NCBI RefSeq assembly: GCF_016775155.1
Contig: NZ_JAEUGD010000002.1
Location: forward strand, 56,099 to 120,098
Reading direction: 5' to 3'
Source of the DNA: Fulvivirga marina
GTDB taxonomy: Bacteria; Bacteroidota; Bacteroidia; Cytophagales; Cyclobacteriaceae
DNA: 64,000 nucleotides
The stretch's first letter is position 1, and every line of letters begins with the position of its first letter. Both the position numbers and the translations under genes were made by a program. This document shows positions 44,687-53,917 of this stretch, piece after piece. Under the pieces are notes generated by a model. It saw nothing but the letters and a program-made list of their open reading frames with translations, searched no databases and was not told where the DNA came from.

Positions 44687-45331
44687 TTAATCAATGTAAG
44701 TATTCCGGTCAATTGCATTATACAGCTGCTCCATTTCCCTGATTTTAGAGTCATAGCCGTCTATTTCGTGGTAAAAGAAACAAGTCATTAACGAATCTGT
44801 AGCTCTGTTGCTGACCCTGAAACGTGATACCGTATTGCCATCACGCCAGACCAATTCATAGTTTCTAAGCGCCTTATTCAACTCATAATACCCTCCATAC
44901 TTCTTCACAATACTACCACTATCCAGTTGTTGCTTGCTATATTCATCCAAAGGCTTAAACCGGGAAAGTCCCAAAGAATCCAATAAAAAATCAGAGACAT
45001 CATTCTTAATCTTATACCTCAGCTTGACCAACGCAGAGTCCATAAAATAGAAGACCAGCTCTTCGACATGAGCACGCCCAATGGTCATGGCAGGATAATC
45101 TACTTTATAAAAGATCAGCCTCCGATCGAAAAACTCTCCAATATTTCGGGCGCCACCCAAACTCAGCATTGACATTTTTTCTTTTAACTCTACTTCCTTA
45201 AAATCCCCCTGCACCAGCTCACTAGGTTTGTTAAATTTCTCTTTAGTAATATCAAGCCTTGCTTTTGTAGAACGGTATTCACTACAGCTTACAATGGCTA
45301 TTGAAACTATTAAAAGCCAAACTCTATTCAT
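44687..45331 (-). CDS. lipoprotein of unknown function
   Basis: A 214-residue protein with a lipoprotein signal ending in IAIVSC (Cys 16). The remainder is mixed alpha/beta with no motif recognised. Stretches such as ELVFYFMDSALVKLRYKI suggest a beta-rich domain. Its start overlaps the stop of the DUF3052 gene by 4 bases (45328-45331), so the two are translationally coupled. It is tail to tail with the MASE1 kinase, 2 bases apart. Confidence 0.75.
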   Translation of the reverse strand: MNRVWLLIVSIAIVSCSEYRSTKARLDITKEKFNKPSELVQGDFKEVELKEKMSMLSLGGARNIGEFFDRRLIFYKVDYPAMTIGRAHVEELVFYFMDSALVKLRYKIKNDVSDFLLDSLGLSRFKPLDEYSKQQLDSGSIVKKYGGYYELNKALRNYELVWRDGNTVSRFRVSNRATDSLMTCFFYHEIDGYDSKIREMEQLYNAIDRNTYID

Positions 45332-45726
45332 CTATCCTTAATTCTATACATAAATTTTAGCCCCGACCAGACTTCATCCACAGCACATATTTTAACATCT
45401 ACTAAGCCAATATTCACCCCTATACTTCTTACCAGATTCTCATCTATGGTTGTCGGTACTTTAGATGCTTTCTTGGGCCATGAGATCCAAAGCATTGCAT
45501 CTTTTTTCATCCGACTTTTCAAAAGGGGCAGTTGCTCCTTCAATTCACCAACATCCCTGGTAAAAAAATGGAGGAAATCAGCCTGTTCGTCATCATTGGC
45601 AAGTTTTACATCGGGCAGATCGTCTAAAAGACTAAAGTAGTTGTCCGGCTGATTCACAAGAACTATCCTCGATCCTTCCTTTAAGCCAAGCTTTTTAACA
45701 AGAGGTGTGCTGGAGTATCCGGCCAT
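45328..45726 (-). CDS. DUF3052 family protein
   Basis: A 132-residue cytoplasmic protein matching the DUF3052 pattern: an opening YSSTPLVKKLGLKEGSRI, the DFLHFF segment, MLWISWPKKASKVPTTIDEN and the closing VDVKICAVDEVWSGLKFMYR. The family is widespread and its function is unknown. It is encoded upstream of, and coupled to, the lipoprotein gene; the shared transcript is inference from the 4-base overlap. Confidence 0.88.
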   Translation of the reverse strand: MAGYSSTPLVKKLGLKEGSRIVLVNQPDNYFSLLDDLPDVKLANDDEQADFLHFFTRDVGELKEQLPLLKSRMKKDAMLWISWPKKASKVPTTIDENLVRSIGVNIGLVDVKICAVDEVWSGLKFMYRIKDR

Positions 45727-45782
45727 AATTTGGAATATCTTATCTCCAATATAACCTTACCCCATTAAATATGAAAGCATCA

Positions 45783-45820
45783 ATAAAAAATAAGGCCACC
45801 CAAGTTATTAGGTGGCCTTT
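45783..45820 (-). terminator. intrinsic terminator of mdh
   Basis: A perfect 9-bp stem AAGGCCACC / GGTGGCCTT (45792-45800 with 45811-45819) with a 10-base loop. On the minus strand a U-rich run follows (TTATTTTTTATTG). Confidence 0.85.
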
Positions 45821-45869
45821 GAGAAGTTATCATACAGGAAAAGTATCTTGCATCCGGTCTTCTTTGAAA

Positions 45870-46805
45870 TTATTTTGAATTAAGCTTATCCAAAACTTCC
45901 ATAACCTCTTTTACGTGAACTCTGGAAGTCTCAAGAAGAGCCTTTTCTTCATCGTTAAGATCAAGTTCAATAATTTTCTCAATACCATTTTTACCTAGAA
46001 CAACAGGTACTCCAAGGTAGCAGTTATCTATACCGTACTCTCCTTCAAGCTTAACGCAAACAGGGAATACCCTTCTCTGATCTTTCACAATAGCCTCAGC
46101 CATTTGAGCAGCTGCAGAACCAGGAGCATACCATGCTGAAGTTCCCATCAGTTTCACCAATTCGCCACCACCGGTTTTAGTTCTTTCAATGATTGCATCC
46201 AGTTTATCTTTTTCGATAAGCTCCGTTACAGGTATACCTCCTACGGTAGTGTACCTTGGAAGTGGCACCATAGTATCTCCATGTCCTCCCATAAGTACTG
46301 CCTGAATATCTTTAGGGGAGACGTTTAATGCTTCGGCAAGGAAAGCTCTGTAACGGGCAGTATCTAATATACCAGCCATACCCATCACTTTTGTTCTAGG
46401 CATTTTAGAGCTTAGGTGTGCCTGATATGTCATTACATCAAGAGGGTTTGACACTACGATGATAACAGCTTCTGGAGAATGCTTGATCACATTTTCCGTT
46501 ACAGATTTAACAATACCCGCATTAGTTTCGATAAGGTCATCGCGGGTCATACCTGGTTTTCTTGGAAGACCCGAAGTAATTACAACCACATCAGAGCCTG
46601 CTGTTTTTGAGTAGTCATTGGTTGATCCTACAGTTCTTGTGTCATAAAGGTTGATAGGTGCCTTTTGCCAAATATCCAGTGATTTACCTTCGGCAACACC
46701 TTCTTTAATGTCAACAAGTACTACTTCATTGGCAATTTCTCGGTAGGCTAATACATCAGCACAGGTAGCGCCCACATTACCTGCCCCAACTACGGTTATC
46801 TTCAT
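45870..46805 (-). CDS. mdh: malate dehydrogenase
   Basis: A 311-residue NAD-dependent enzyme of the LDH-like MDH type that oxidises malate to oxaloacetate in the TCA cycle. The Rossmann motif is VGAGNVGATCA (6-16), and NAD specificity is indicated by Asp 32 in VLVDIKEG. The substrate-binding loop reads GLPRKPGMTRDDL with Arg 82 and Arg 88, and the catalytic His 175 is in MGGHGDTMVPL. It is monocistronic, with its own terminator downstream. Confidence 0.96.
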   Translation of the reverse strand: MKITVVGAGNVGATCADVLAYREIANEVVLVDIKEGVAEGKSLDIWQKAPINLYDTRTVGSTNDYSKTAGSDVVVITSGLPRKPGMTRDDLIETNAGIVKSVTENVIKHSPEAVIIVVSNPLDVMTYQAHLSSKMPRTKVMGMAGILDTARYRAFLAEALNVSPKDIQAVLMGGHGDTMVPLPRYTTVGGIPVTELIEKDKLDAIIERTKTGGGELVKLMGTSAWYAPGSAAAQMAEAIVKDQRRVFPVCVKLEGEYGIDNCYLGVPVVLGKNGIEKIIELDLNDEEKALLETSRVHVKEVMEVLDKLNSK

Positions 46806-47022
46806 AATTTTTTATATGATTTTGTATGAATGAATTGAATTATCACGGTGGACAAATTTAATTAATCAATGTGACAAATTAAACTATTCAGGGTTTACTG
46901 TTTTCAGTTGCACAGTTCAAAGTTTTTCAACAATTAACCCCCTGTTTTTATGCCGGAAGTTTCAAAGATTAACCTTCAAACTGCTACACCAGAAGCAGCC
47001 AACTATAAATAACGAACTTATC

Positions 47023-47541
47023 TCAGCCTCGGTAAACCTGACTAAGATGAAAAAAGCCCCGGGAAGACTTGTAGGCCTTGAAAAGGTTAGAATTGTACTC
47101 GTTGTATATTTCTGCCAGCGACTCAAGCATCTTTACCTTGATTTTCAAATTGCTTTCAAAAATATCAAAGATATTATCCTGAGGTATTACGTAAAACTCA
47201 GCAGTTTCAGAACTAACAAATGCATTAAGCTGCCTGTTAGCATCCTTTAAAAGACAGCTTTCTCCAAGTGCAACACCAGCCCGAACACGGGTAAGACTCT
47301 CAAAGTCTTCGTTAACATCAATGTTTAGAGAAACCTCTCCCTTCTTCAGCAGGTAAAGCGCATGGCTTGGATCTCCTCGAAAAAAAACAACTTCATTCTG
47401 CTCATACTTCCTTTCATACATAAAAGGAAGAAAAAGTGACATCTGCTTGTAGTTCAAATCGGAAAACAATCTGATCTTAGCTAGAAAAACAAACATGTTA
47501 TGCTCCTGAGCCGTGAAAGTTTTTTTAAAGGGATTAATCAT
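47023..47541 (-). CDS. stand-alone cyclic-nucleotide-binding domain protein
   Basis: A 172-residue protein. Residues ~25-140 form a cNMP-binding beta-roll with FLPFMYERKYEQNEVVFFRG, the LYLLKKGEVSLNI strand, and a phosphate-binding-cassette-like VALGESCLL. No helix-turn-helix follows; the C-terminal ~30 residues are a helical tail (YNEYNSNLFKAYKSSRGFFH). It is therefore not a Crp-type DNA binder but a sensor or adaptor with unknown partner. It overlaps the end of tilS by 8 bases, so it is probably translated from the tilS transcript. Confidence 0.83.
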   Translation of the reverse strand: MINPFKKTFTAQEHNMFVFLAKIRLFSDLNYKQMSLFLPFMYERKYEQNEVVFFRGDPSHALYLLKKGEVSLNIDVNEDFESLTRVRAGVALGESCLLKDANRQLNAFVSSETAEFYVIPQDNIFDIFESNLKIKVKMLESLAEIYNEYNSNLFKAYKSSRGFFHLSQVYRG

Positions 47542-48856
47542 TCTGCAACATTACCATATTGAATATCCTTTTTGTGTCAGGACGAACTTTGAACCGATCA
47601 TCTACACGGTGTCCAACTACCCATACTACCTCTCCTGCCGACTCAATAACACATACTCGTTCTTTCAAGTTTAAAGGAATTTTCTCATCTATCATAAAAT
47701 CGCTAATCTTTTTTTTACCCCTCATCCCCAGCGGCCTAAACGCATCTCCCTCCACCCACTTACGTAGTTTAAGCGGAAACTTCAAACAGTCGAAATCAAG
47801 ACTAGCCTCATGTTTTTGCTTTAAGAAATTTTTGGGCTCTCCGGAATAATAACACCTTAGTTTAACAACCTCATTATCCACATATTCTTCATTGATTTCA
47901 ATATACTGTTCCCCTATCTCTCCTTTTTTTAAAGGACTTATGATCAGGTGAGACCGGTCAATATTTAGCTGATAACTTCCTGAAAGGAACATTTTCCCCA
48001 CAAGCCCCTCCAACCCATTTAATATCTCCTGCACCTGCTGCCAGTTGTAACCATACGGCTTTAAGAGCTCTTCAATCACCACCGCTGGCTGCTCCGCTAT
48101 TTTCTCCTTCAAAAGGTATAGATCTTCCCCCTGTTCAGTCAAACTCTCCCTCCTCAATTGGTCGACACGCTGTTGCAACACCTTCTCTGTGCCCTCCAGT
48201 CGCTGACTAACCTGCATGAAAGTAGTGACCATAGATGGGTTGATTTTTTTTAAGGCTGGTATAACCTCATGACGAATCAGGTTTCTGCTATACTTAGTAG
48301 ATTGATTACTGCTATCTTCCCTCCATTGCAATCCCTTCTGCCTGGCAAAACTTAAAATATTTTCCTTTGAAGCAAACAGCAGAGGTCTGATCAAATTATT
48401 CTTCTTAGGGAGAATTCCACGCAACCCGGCAATACCTGTACCCTTTGTAAGGTTAAAGAGTACGGTTTCAAGACTATCATCTAAATGATGCGCGGTAGCA
48501 ATGTATTTGAAATTATGCTCTGCCATCAGATCTGAGAACCAACCATAGCGCAGGTCACGAGCAGCCATCTGCGTCGAAACTCCTTGCAGTGCGGCATAAT
48601 TTTTGGTGTCAAAGGACTGAACAAAACATGATACATTATTTAACTGTGCCAGCTCCCTTACAAAAACTTCATCTCCATCGGATTCCAACCCGCGAAGCTG
48701 AAAATTACAGTGAGCTATGGCAAAATTAAATCCGGCATCCTTGAACAACCTGACGAGAACCACTGAATCAACTCCACCGCTTACCGCTAAAAGCATTTTA
48801 TCCTCTTTTTGGCAAATATTATGGGAAGAGATGAAATCTAAAAAGTCTTTAACCAT
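47534..48856 (-). CDS. tilS: tRNA(Ile)-lysidine synthetase
   Basis: A 440-residue ATP-pyrophosphatase that converts C34 of the CAU anticodon of tRNA-Ile to lysidine, so that AUA is read as isoleucine. The P-loop is SGGVDS (26-31). The conserved ATAHHLDDSLET (near 105-116) and the catalytic core end at about 215. A C-terminal tRNA-binding domain reads FRPLGMRGKKKISDFM (near 370-385). The size with both C-terminal domains is that of the long type. Divergent from the OstA-like gene with 128 bases between starts. Confidence 0.95.
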   Translation of the reverse strand: MVKDFLDFISSHNICQKEDKMLLAVSGGVDSVVLVRLFKDAGFNFAIAHCNFQLRGLESDGDEVFVRELAQLNNVSCFVQSFDTKNYAALQGVSTQMAARDLRYGWFSDLMAEHNFKYIATAHHLDDSLETVLFNLTKGTGIAGLRGILPKKNNLIRPLLFASKENILSFARQKGLQWREDSSNQSTKYSRNLIRHEVIPALKKINPSMVTTFMQVSQRLEGTEKVLQQRVDQLRRESLTEQGEDLYLLKEKIAEQPAVVIEELLKPYGYNWQQVQEILNGLEGLVGKMFLSGSYQLNIDRSHLIISPLKKGEIGEQYIEINEEYVDNEVVKLRCYYSGEPKNFLKQKHEASLDFDCLKFPLKLRKWVEGDAFRPLGMRGKKKISDFMIDEKIPLNLKERVCVIESAGEVVWVVGHRVDDRFKVRPDTKRIFNMVMLQND

Positions 48857-48984
48857 CGGAGCACGGGCTTTTTTGTTTAATTTTGAGATTGCTAATGCAA
48901 ATTAGAAGGATGCCTTTTGACAAACATATTAATTTTATATGACTAAGCATTCCTGCAGTTTGCTAAAATACTGGGATAGAACAG

Positions 48985-50601
48985 ATGAAATCAACACTTA
49001 AAATAGTACTTGTCATAGGATTTACCATGTTTTTGGGAAGCTCCGGTTTTGCGCAAAAGAAGGTAAAAATGAAGCAGGCGGACAAACTATTTGGTGGGAT
49101 CAATAAAGCAGGAGAACGTTTCGACCGTTTTATTGGAGACGTGATCTTTGAACAAAGCGAAACCACCATATATAGTGACTCCGTACATTTTTATAGCAAA
49201 AGGAATTATATGGAAGCTTTTGGAAGTGTAAAAATTACCGAAGGCGACTCCGTGGTGATTACTGCTAAAAAATTGATCTATGAAGGTGACAAGAAAGAGG
49301 CCAAACTTCGAGAAAATGTAGTATTTGTAAAAAAAGGTCAGGTTACTTTATATACAGACTACCTTGACTATCATAGGAACCAACAAGAAGCTAGATACTA
49401 CAATGGTGGAAAGCTTGTAGATAGCACCAATGTATTGACGAGTAAAAAAGGGTACTATCAGGTCAACACCAACATGGCCTCCTTTAAATCCGATGTAGTC
49501 GGAAAGAACCCGGACTACACTTTAGAGTCTGATACACTTCAGTACAACACCAAAACCAATATTGTATATTTTCGGGGCCCTACACAATTGACAGATGTGG
49601 ATGGAAATGTATTTAACTACAAAGAAGGCCAGTATGATACAAAAATTAAAAGATCGGATCTCAACCTGGGGCAAATCGAAACAAAATCATATACCCTGGA
49701 GGGTGACAACCTGTTTCTTGATGATCTTAGAAAATATTACAGGGCTGTAGGTAATGTAGAAATGATCTCAAAAGAACAGGATGTGATCATCACCGGGGAC
49801 CGGAGTTTCTACGAGAAAAGTACAGGTATAGCCAAAGTATTTGGGCGAGCGCTTATGAAAAAGATCATGGCTCAAGATACCATGTACCTGACAGCAGACA
49901 CACTTGTGGCTATTGAAAGTGATGACCCTGCCAAGAAAAGGCTGCTGGCTTACAAAAATGTAAAAATATTCAAACCTGACCTTCAGGGACGAGCTGATTC
50001 GCTGGCTTATGTAACTGCCGACTCCATCATTTATTTCTATGATGATCCGGTACTATGGTCGGCCGGAAATCAAATGACAGCAGACTCCATCAATGTTGAA
50101 ATTGCCAACAACACTATCAACAAACTCAACATGTCAGTCAACTCATTCGTAATATCAAAAGATAGTATAGACAACTTTAATCAAATCAAAGGGCGCTCTA
50201 TGGTTGCTCATTTTAGCAGGGGTAATATTCAAAAAGTGGATGTTAATGGAAATGGAGAGAGCCTTTTCCATGCACTGGATGAAACGGAGTCGTACCTGGT
50301 AGGGATTAACAAAATCATTTGTAGCTATATGCTGATCAAGTTTAAGGAAAACAAGGCTGACAATATCTCATTTTATGTAAAGCCGGAAGCATCATTTATT
50401 CCTCCACATGAGATCAATGCACCTCAAAAAAAGTTGAAGGACTTCAACTGGAGAGAAAAAGAGAAGCCTGAAAAAAACGAAATGCTGGAAAGTACTATAC
50501 TTGCTCAGCAAAAAAACTCCAAGCAAACGATAAAAAAAGCTCCTAAACTAATACCTGATGAACCAGATGTGTTAAGACCGAAGCAGAAAGAAAATGAATA
50601 A
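48985..50601 (+). CDS. OstA/LptA-like envelope protein
   Basis: A 538-residue exported protein with a signal peptide (about 1-23, ending GFAQ). It has two stretches of repeated OstA/LptA beta-jellyroll units (SDSVHFYSKRNYMEAFGSVK; SDTLQYNTKTNIVYFRGPTQL, and later EGDNLFLDDLRKYYRAVGNV). These units build the periplasmic bridge for lipopolysaccharide in LptA/LptD. The C-terminal 60 residues are lysine-rich and disordered. The protein is probably the Bacteroidota counterpart of the LPS-transport bridge, but with no LptD beta-barrel. Confidence 0.85.
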   Translation: MKSTLKIVLVIGFTMFLGSSGFAQKKVKMKQADKLFGGINKAGERFDRFIGDVIFEQSETTIYSDSVHFYSKRNYMEAFGSVKITEGDSVVITAKKLIYEGDKKEAKLRENVVFVKKGQVTLYTDYLDYHRNQQEARYYNGGKLVDSTNVLTSKKGYYQVNTNMASFKSDVVGKNPDYTLESDTLQYNTKTNIVYFRGPTQLTDVDGNVFNYKEGQYDTKIKRSDLNLGQIETKSYTLEGDNLFLDDLRKYYRAVGNVEMISKEQDVIITGDRSFYEKSTGIAKVFGRALMKKIMAQDTMYLTADTLVAIESDDPAKKRLLAYKNVKIFKPDLQGRADSLAYVTADSIIYFYDDPVLWSAGNQMTADSINVEIANNTINKLNMSVNSFVISKDSIDNFNQIKGRSMVAHFSRGNIQKVDVNGNGESLFHALDETESYLVGINKIICSYMLIKFKENKADNISFYVKPEASFIPPHEINAPQKKLKDFNWREKEKPEKNEMLESTILAQQKNSKQTIKKAPKLIPDEPDVLRPKQKENE

Positions 50602-50725
50602 TATCCTAACTCAAAAAATAAGGTCGCCAAAAACAAAAAAATTCGTATCAATTATAAATAATTTTACGTATCTTAAATGATTACACCACGCCAACGAATG
50701 GCTACAAAAATTATTATGTGCTAAT

Positions 50726-51436
50726 ATGAAAATATTCCTATCAATGATATTCAGTTTTGCGATAATTTGCTTTGCGCATGCGCAGAATTTTGAAGTCATT
50801 GAGCAATCCGGCACATTAAAAGGTAGCATTGGAGGCACTGTTAAGGCCCCAATCAAAATAAAAAATACGAGCGACCGTCCCATTCAAATTATTGTAAAAA
50901 GAACCGATCAAATAATAGGTACCAGCCAAAGCAGCTACTTCTGTTGGGGGGATGAGTGTTATGAACCAGAAATTAGTCAGATGCCCCTATCCAAGAAACT
51001 GGAACCTGGCGAGACTTCATCTAAACTAAAGACCGTTCTGGAAACCGGTCTTTCAGCAGGGTTCAGCACTGTAAAATATTTAATATACGACAGAGATAAC
51101 CCTTCCGACGCGGTAGAATATGAGGTAACCTACACTGTTGAAGATCTGGACAAGAAAAATACTATTTTCAGCTCTGATCAAGTCCACATCAATGATGTTT
51201 ACCCAAACCCGGTAGTAGATTTTGCCATCATTGACTATAACCTGCTTAAAGAAGACATACATGCAAAAATAGTCATACACAATGTATTGGGAAGCATCAT
51301 AGGAGAGTATGAACTCGCCTACCTGGAAACTAAGCTAAAGATCAATACCGAAGAGCTTAATCCAGGCGTTTATTTTTACACCTTATATATTGACAACGAT
51401 GGGATTATGACCAGAAAGCTTGTCATCAGAAAATAA
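50726..51436 (+). CDS. exported protein with T9SS type A sorting domain
   Basis: A 236-residue cargo protein. The signal peptide (about 1-20) ends at HAQ. A beta-sandwich-like domain (about 25-140) contains a cysteine pair in YFCWGDECYEP. A C-terminal ~80-residue T9SS sorting domain follows: it opens VYPNPVVDFAIIDYNL, has GSIIGEYELA in the middle and ends LNPGVYFYTL...KLVIRK. It is secreted across the outer membrane by the type IX system, probably to the cell surface. The ligand of the small domain is unknown. It lies between the OstA-like gene and bamD. Confidence 0.9.
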   Translation: MKIFLSMIFSFAIICFAHAQNFEVIEQSGTLKGSIGGTVKAPIKIKNTSDRPIQIIVKRTDQIIGTSQSSYFCWGDECYEPEISQMPLSKKLEPGETSSKLKTVLETGLSAGFSTVKYLIYDRDNPSDAVEYEVTYTVEDLDKKNTIFSSDQVHINDVYPNPVVDFAIIDYNLLKEDIHAKIVIHNVLGSIIGEYELAYLETKLKINTEELNPGVYFYTLYIDNDGIMTRKLVIRK

Positions 51437-51506
51437 AAGCTTCAAATTAAAACTACCCGTAAAATTCTTTCGTTATAAACCCTGATCTCAAGCCAATATC
51501 ATTTTA

Positions 51507-51537
51507 TTGCTTATTAACGATTACTAACCTATATTTG
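51507..51537 (+). promoter_or_regulatory. Bacteroidota-type promoter of bamD
   Basis: TATATTTG at 51530-51537 matches TAnnTTTG, with TTG at 51507-51509, 20 bases upstream. The start would fall near 51542, only 2-3 bases before the bamD ATG at 51545, so the transcript would be almost leaderless. Confidence 0.45.
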
Positions 51538-51544
51538 CACCCTT

Positions 51545-52357
51545 ATGTTGAAACGGGTATTTTTTAAGTATTTTTTAGCTGCTTTTCTCATCTTTTCTCT
51601 GGCATCATGCAGCAAGTTCAGAAAAATAGAAAAAAGTGAGGATTGGCGTGTGAAATATGACGCAGCTTTAAACTATTACGAAAACAAGGATTATTATCGG
51701 GCCGGAGCACTTTTCGATCAGATATTACCTATCGTGAGAGGACTTCCCGAAGGAGAAAAAGTTCAGTTCTACTTTGCTTATACACAGTACTACGAAAAAT
51801 ACTATTTACTGGCAGCACACCACTTCAAAGTTTTCTATCAGACATATGCTAGAAGTGAATTTGCTCAGGAGGCTCAATTTATGCATGCCTATTCTCTGTA
51901 CGCTAATTCTCCCGTTTATAATCTGGATCAAACCAGTAGCATAGAAGCTGTTATAGCCATGCAAAATTTTTTAAACAAATACCCTGACAGTAAGTTCAGA
52001 GAGGATGCATCAAAGGTAATTGACGAAATACAGGAAAAACTAGAGAAAAAAGGCTACGAAAACGCAAAACAATATTATAAATTAGAACGTCATAAAGCAG
52101 CAGTAGTAGCTTTTGAAACTTTTAAAAATGATTTCCCTGATTCTAAGTTTAATGAGGAGATAGCATTTTTGAAATTCATGGCACAATATAGCCTTGCGGG
52201 TAAAAGCATACTTTCCAAACAACTGGAAAGATACCGACAAGCTAACGAATACTATCTGGAGTTCATTGATCAGTACCCTGATAGTGAATATATTCGTGAA
52301 GCTGAAAAAAAATATAACGACAGCCTGGAGAGAGTTACCGAGCTGGCTAAGAAATAA
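51545..52357 (+). CDS. bamD: outer membrane assembly factor BamD
   Basis: A 270-residue lipoprotein with the signal ending LASC (Cys 22). The rest is made of TPR-like helical repeats (YENKDYYRAGALFDQILPI, YYEKYYLLAAHHFKVFYQTY, MQNFLNKYPDSKFREDA, YLEFIDQYPDSEYIREA), as in BamD, which links BamA to other subunits during beta-barrel insertion. Length and repeat order fit the family. It is the first gene of the cluster ending with the membrane protein at 57.3 kb. Confidence 0.93.
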   Translation: MLKRVFFKYFLAAFLIFSLASCSKFRKIEKSEDWRVKYDAALNYYENKDYYRAGALFDQILPIVRGLPEGEKVQFYFAYTQYYEKYYLLAAHHFKVFYQTYARSEFAQEAQFMHAYSLYANSPVYNLDQTSSIEAVIAMQNFLNKYPDSKFREDASKVIDEIQEKLEKKGYENAKQYYKLERHKAAVVAFETFKNDFPDSKFNEEIAFLKFMAQYSLAGKSILSKQLERYRQANEYYLEFIDQYPDSEYIREAEKKYNDSLERVTELAKK

Positions 52358-52379
52358 AATAACTTTAATAAATATAACT

Positions 52380-52703
52380 ATGGCTATTCAAGCATCTATT
52401 GTTACAAGAGATATGGACAAGCTTTCGGCTCCAACCGGAAACGTGTATGAAAGTGTAGCAATCATTTCAAAAAGAGCAAGACAAATAGCGGTAAACGTAA
52501 AAGAAGAACTGAACTCAAAACTGGCTGAGTTTGCGTCTACTGTAGATAACCTTGAAGAAATTTTTGAAAACAGAGAGCAAATAGAGATCTCAAAGTTTTA
52601 TGAAAGAATGCCAAAAGCTACCAATGTAGCTATCGAGGAATTCTCTGAAGGCAAAGTTCTTTTCAGACGTAGAGAAGACGAAGAAGGCGGCTTGCAACTT
52701 TAA
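52380..52703 (+). CDS. rpoZ: RNA polymerase omega subunit, Bacteroidota type
   Basis: A 107-residue protein starting MAIQASIVTRDMDKL. The frame opens further upstream inside bamD, but the ATG at 52380, 22 bases after the bamD stop, gives the expected size. It matches the Rpb6/omega family in NVYESVAIISKRARQIAVNV, the part that binds the beta' subunit. It stabilises core polymerase assembly. Its position directly before coaBC is the usual order in this phylum. Confidence 0.88.
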   Translation: MAIQASIVTRDMDKLSAPTGNVYESVAIISKRARQIAVNVKEELNSKLAEFASTVDNLEEIFENREQIEISKFYERMPKATNVAIEEFSEGKVLFRRREDEEGGLQL

Positions 52704-52714
52704 TTGGCTTCGGC

Positions 52715-53917
52715 ATGCTCCAGGGAAAGAAAATTATATTGGGAGTATGTGGTAGCATAGCTGCTTATAAATCAGCTCTTCTGGTAAGATTACTTGTAAA
52801 AGAAGGTGCAGAGGTAAAAGTTATCATGACCACCTCTGCATCTGACTTTATACCCCCTCTCACATTATCCACACTATCAAAGCACCCTGTTTACTCCCGT
52901 TTTATAAAGGATGACTCTGGACAATGGAATAACCATGTTGAATTAGGACTCTGGGCCGACCTATTCATAATTGCTCCGGCAAGTGCAAACACCATCTCTA
53001 AAATGGCTCATGGCCTTTGTGATAACCTGCTCCTGGCTACCTATCTTTCAGCACGATGTCCTGTATATGTTGCTCCTGCCATGGACCTTGACATGTATAC
53101 ACACCCTTCAACGCAACGCAACATATCACTACTTGAAGAATATGGCAACAAAGTGATAGATGCTGGACATGGTGAATTGGCCAGTGGCCTTGTAGGTCAG
53201 GGACGAATGGCTGAGCCTGAAGATATCCTGCAAGAGGTAAAAAGCTTCTTCGATAAAAAAAAAGCACTTGCAGGTAAGAAGGTTCTAATCACTGCTGGCC
53301 CTACTTATGAGGCCATAGACCCGGTAAGGTTCATAGGCAATCACTCCAGTGGTAAAATGGGCTATGCTCTGGCTCATCATATGGCACTAAATGGCGCTCA
53401 AGTTGTATTGATTAGCGGCCCCTCTCAACAATCTGTAGACCATAACAATATAGAGTTAATTAAGGTCACCTCTGCCCAGGAAATGTACGATGCCTGCATA
53501 CAGCACTTTCCTAATGCCGACATAGCAGTACTCTCGGCAGCAGTCGCCGATTATAAACCAGCCCAAATGTCCGATCAAAAGATCAAGAAAAAGTCCAATT
53601 CACTTACTCTCGAGTTAGTCAAAACACAAGACATCGCTGCATCGCTGGGAAAATTGAAAAAAAATGGGCAGTTTACCGTAGGTTTTGCTTTGGAGACGGA
53701 AAATGAACTGGACAATGCCCAAAACAAGATCAAGTCAAAAAACTTTGATTTGATTGTACTGAATTCGCTCAATGATAAGGGTGCAGGGTTTGGGCATGAT
53801 ACCAACAAGATATCTATCATAGACAAACAAAATAATGTCCGCGATTTTGAGTTAAAAAGTAAAACCGATGTAGCTAAAGACATTATTAACACAATTATAG
53901 AGGTGATCAATGCGTAA
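52715..53917 (+). CDS. coaBC: bifunctional phosphopantothenoylcysteine decarboxylase / synthetase
   Basis: A 400-residue fusion enzyme of coenzyme A synthesis. The N-terminal CoaC flavoprotein half (1-~185) has GSIAAYKSALLVRLL and the active-site region NTISKMAHGLCDNLL and APAMDLDMY. The C-terminal CoaB half (190-400) has ITAGPTYEAIDPVRFIGNHS (near 190-209), the CTP-binding SGKMGYALA, and VLSAAVADYKP. It adds cysteine to 4'-phosphopantothenate and decarboxylates the product. The gene overlaps the next by 8 bases. Confidence 0.96.
   Translation: MLQGKKIILGVCGSIAAYKSALLVRLLVKEGAEVKVIMTTSASDFIPPLTLSTLSKHPVYSRFIKDDSGQWNNHVELGLWADLFIIAPASANTISKMAHGLCDNLLLATYLSARCPVYVAPAMDLDMYTHPSTQRNISLLEEYGNKVIDAGHGELASGLVGQGRMAEPEDILQEVKSFFDKKKALAGKKVLITAGPTYEAIDPVRFIGNHSSGKMGYALAHHMALNGAQVVLISGPSQQSVDHNNIELIKVTSAQEMYDACIQHFPNADIAVLSAAVADYKPAQMSDQKIKKKSNSLTLELVKTQDIAASLGKLKKNGQFTVGFALETENELDNAQNKIKSKNFDLIVLNSLNDKGAGFGHDTNKISIIDKQNNVRDFELKSKTDVAKDIINTIIEVINA

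Noticed and set aside
52194..52703. Longer version of the omega-subunit frame
   Set aside because: The first 62 codons lie inside bamD in another frame. The ATG at 52380 gives the expected omega length.
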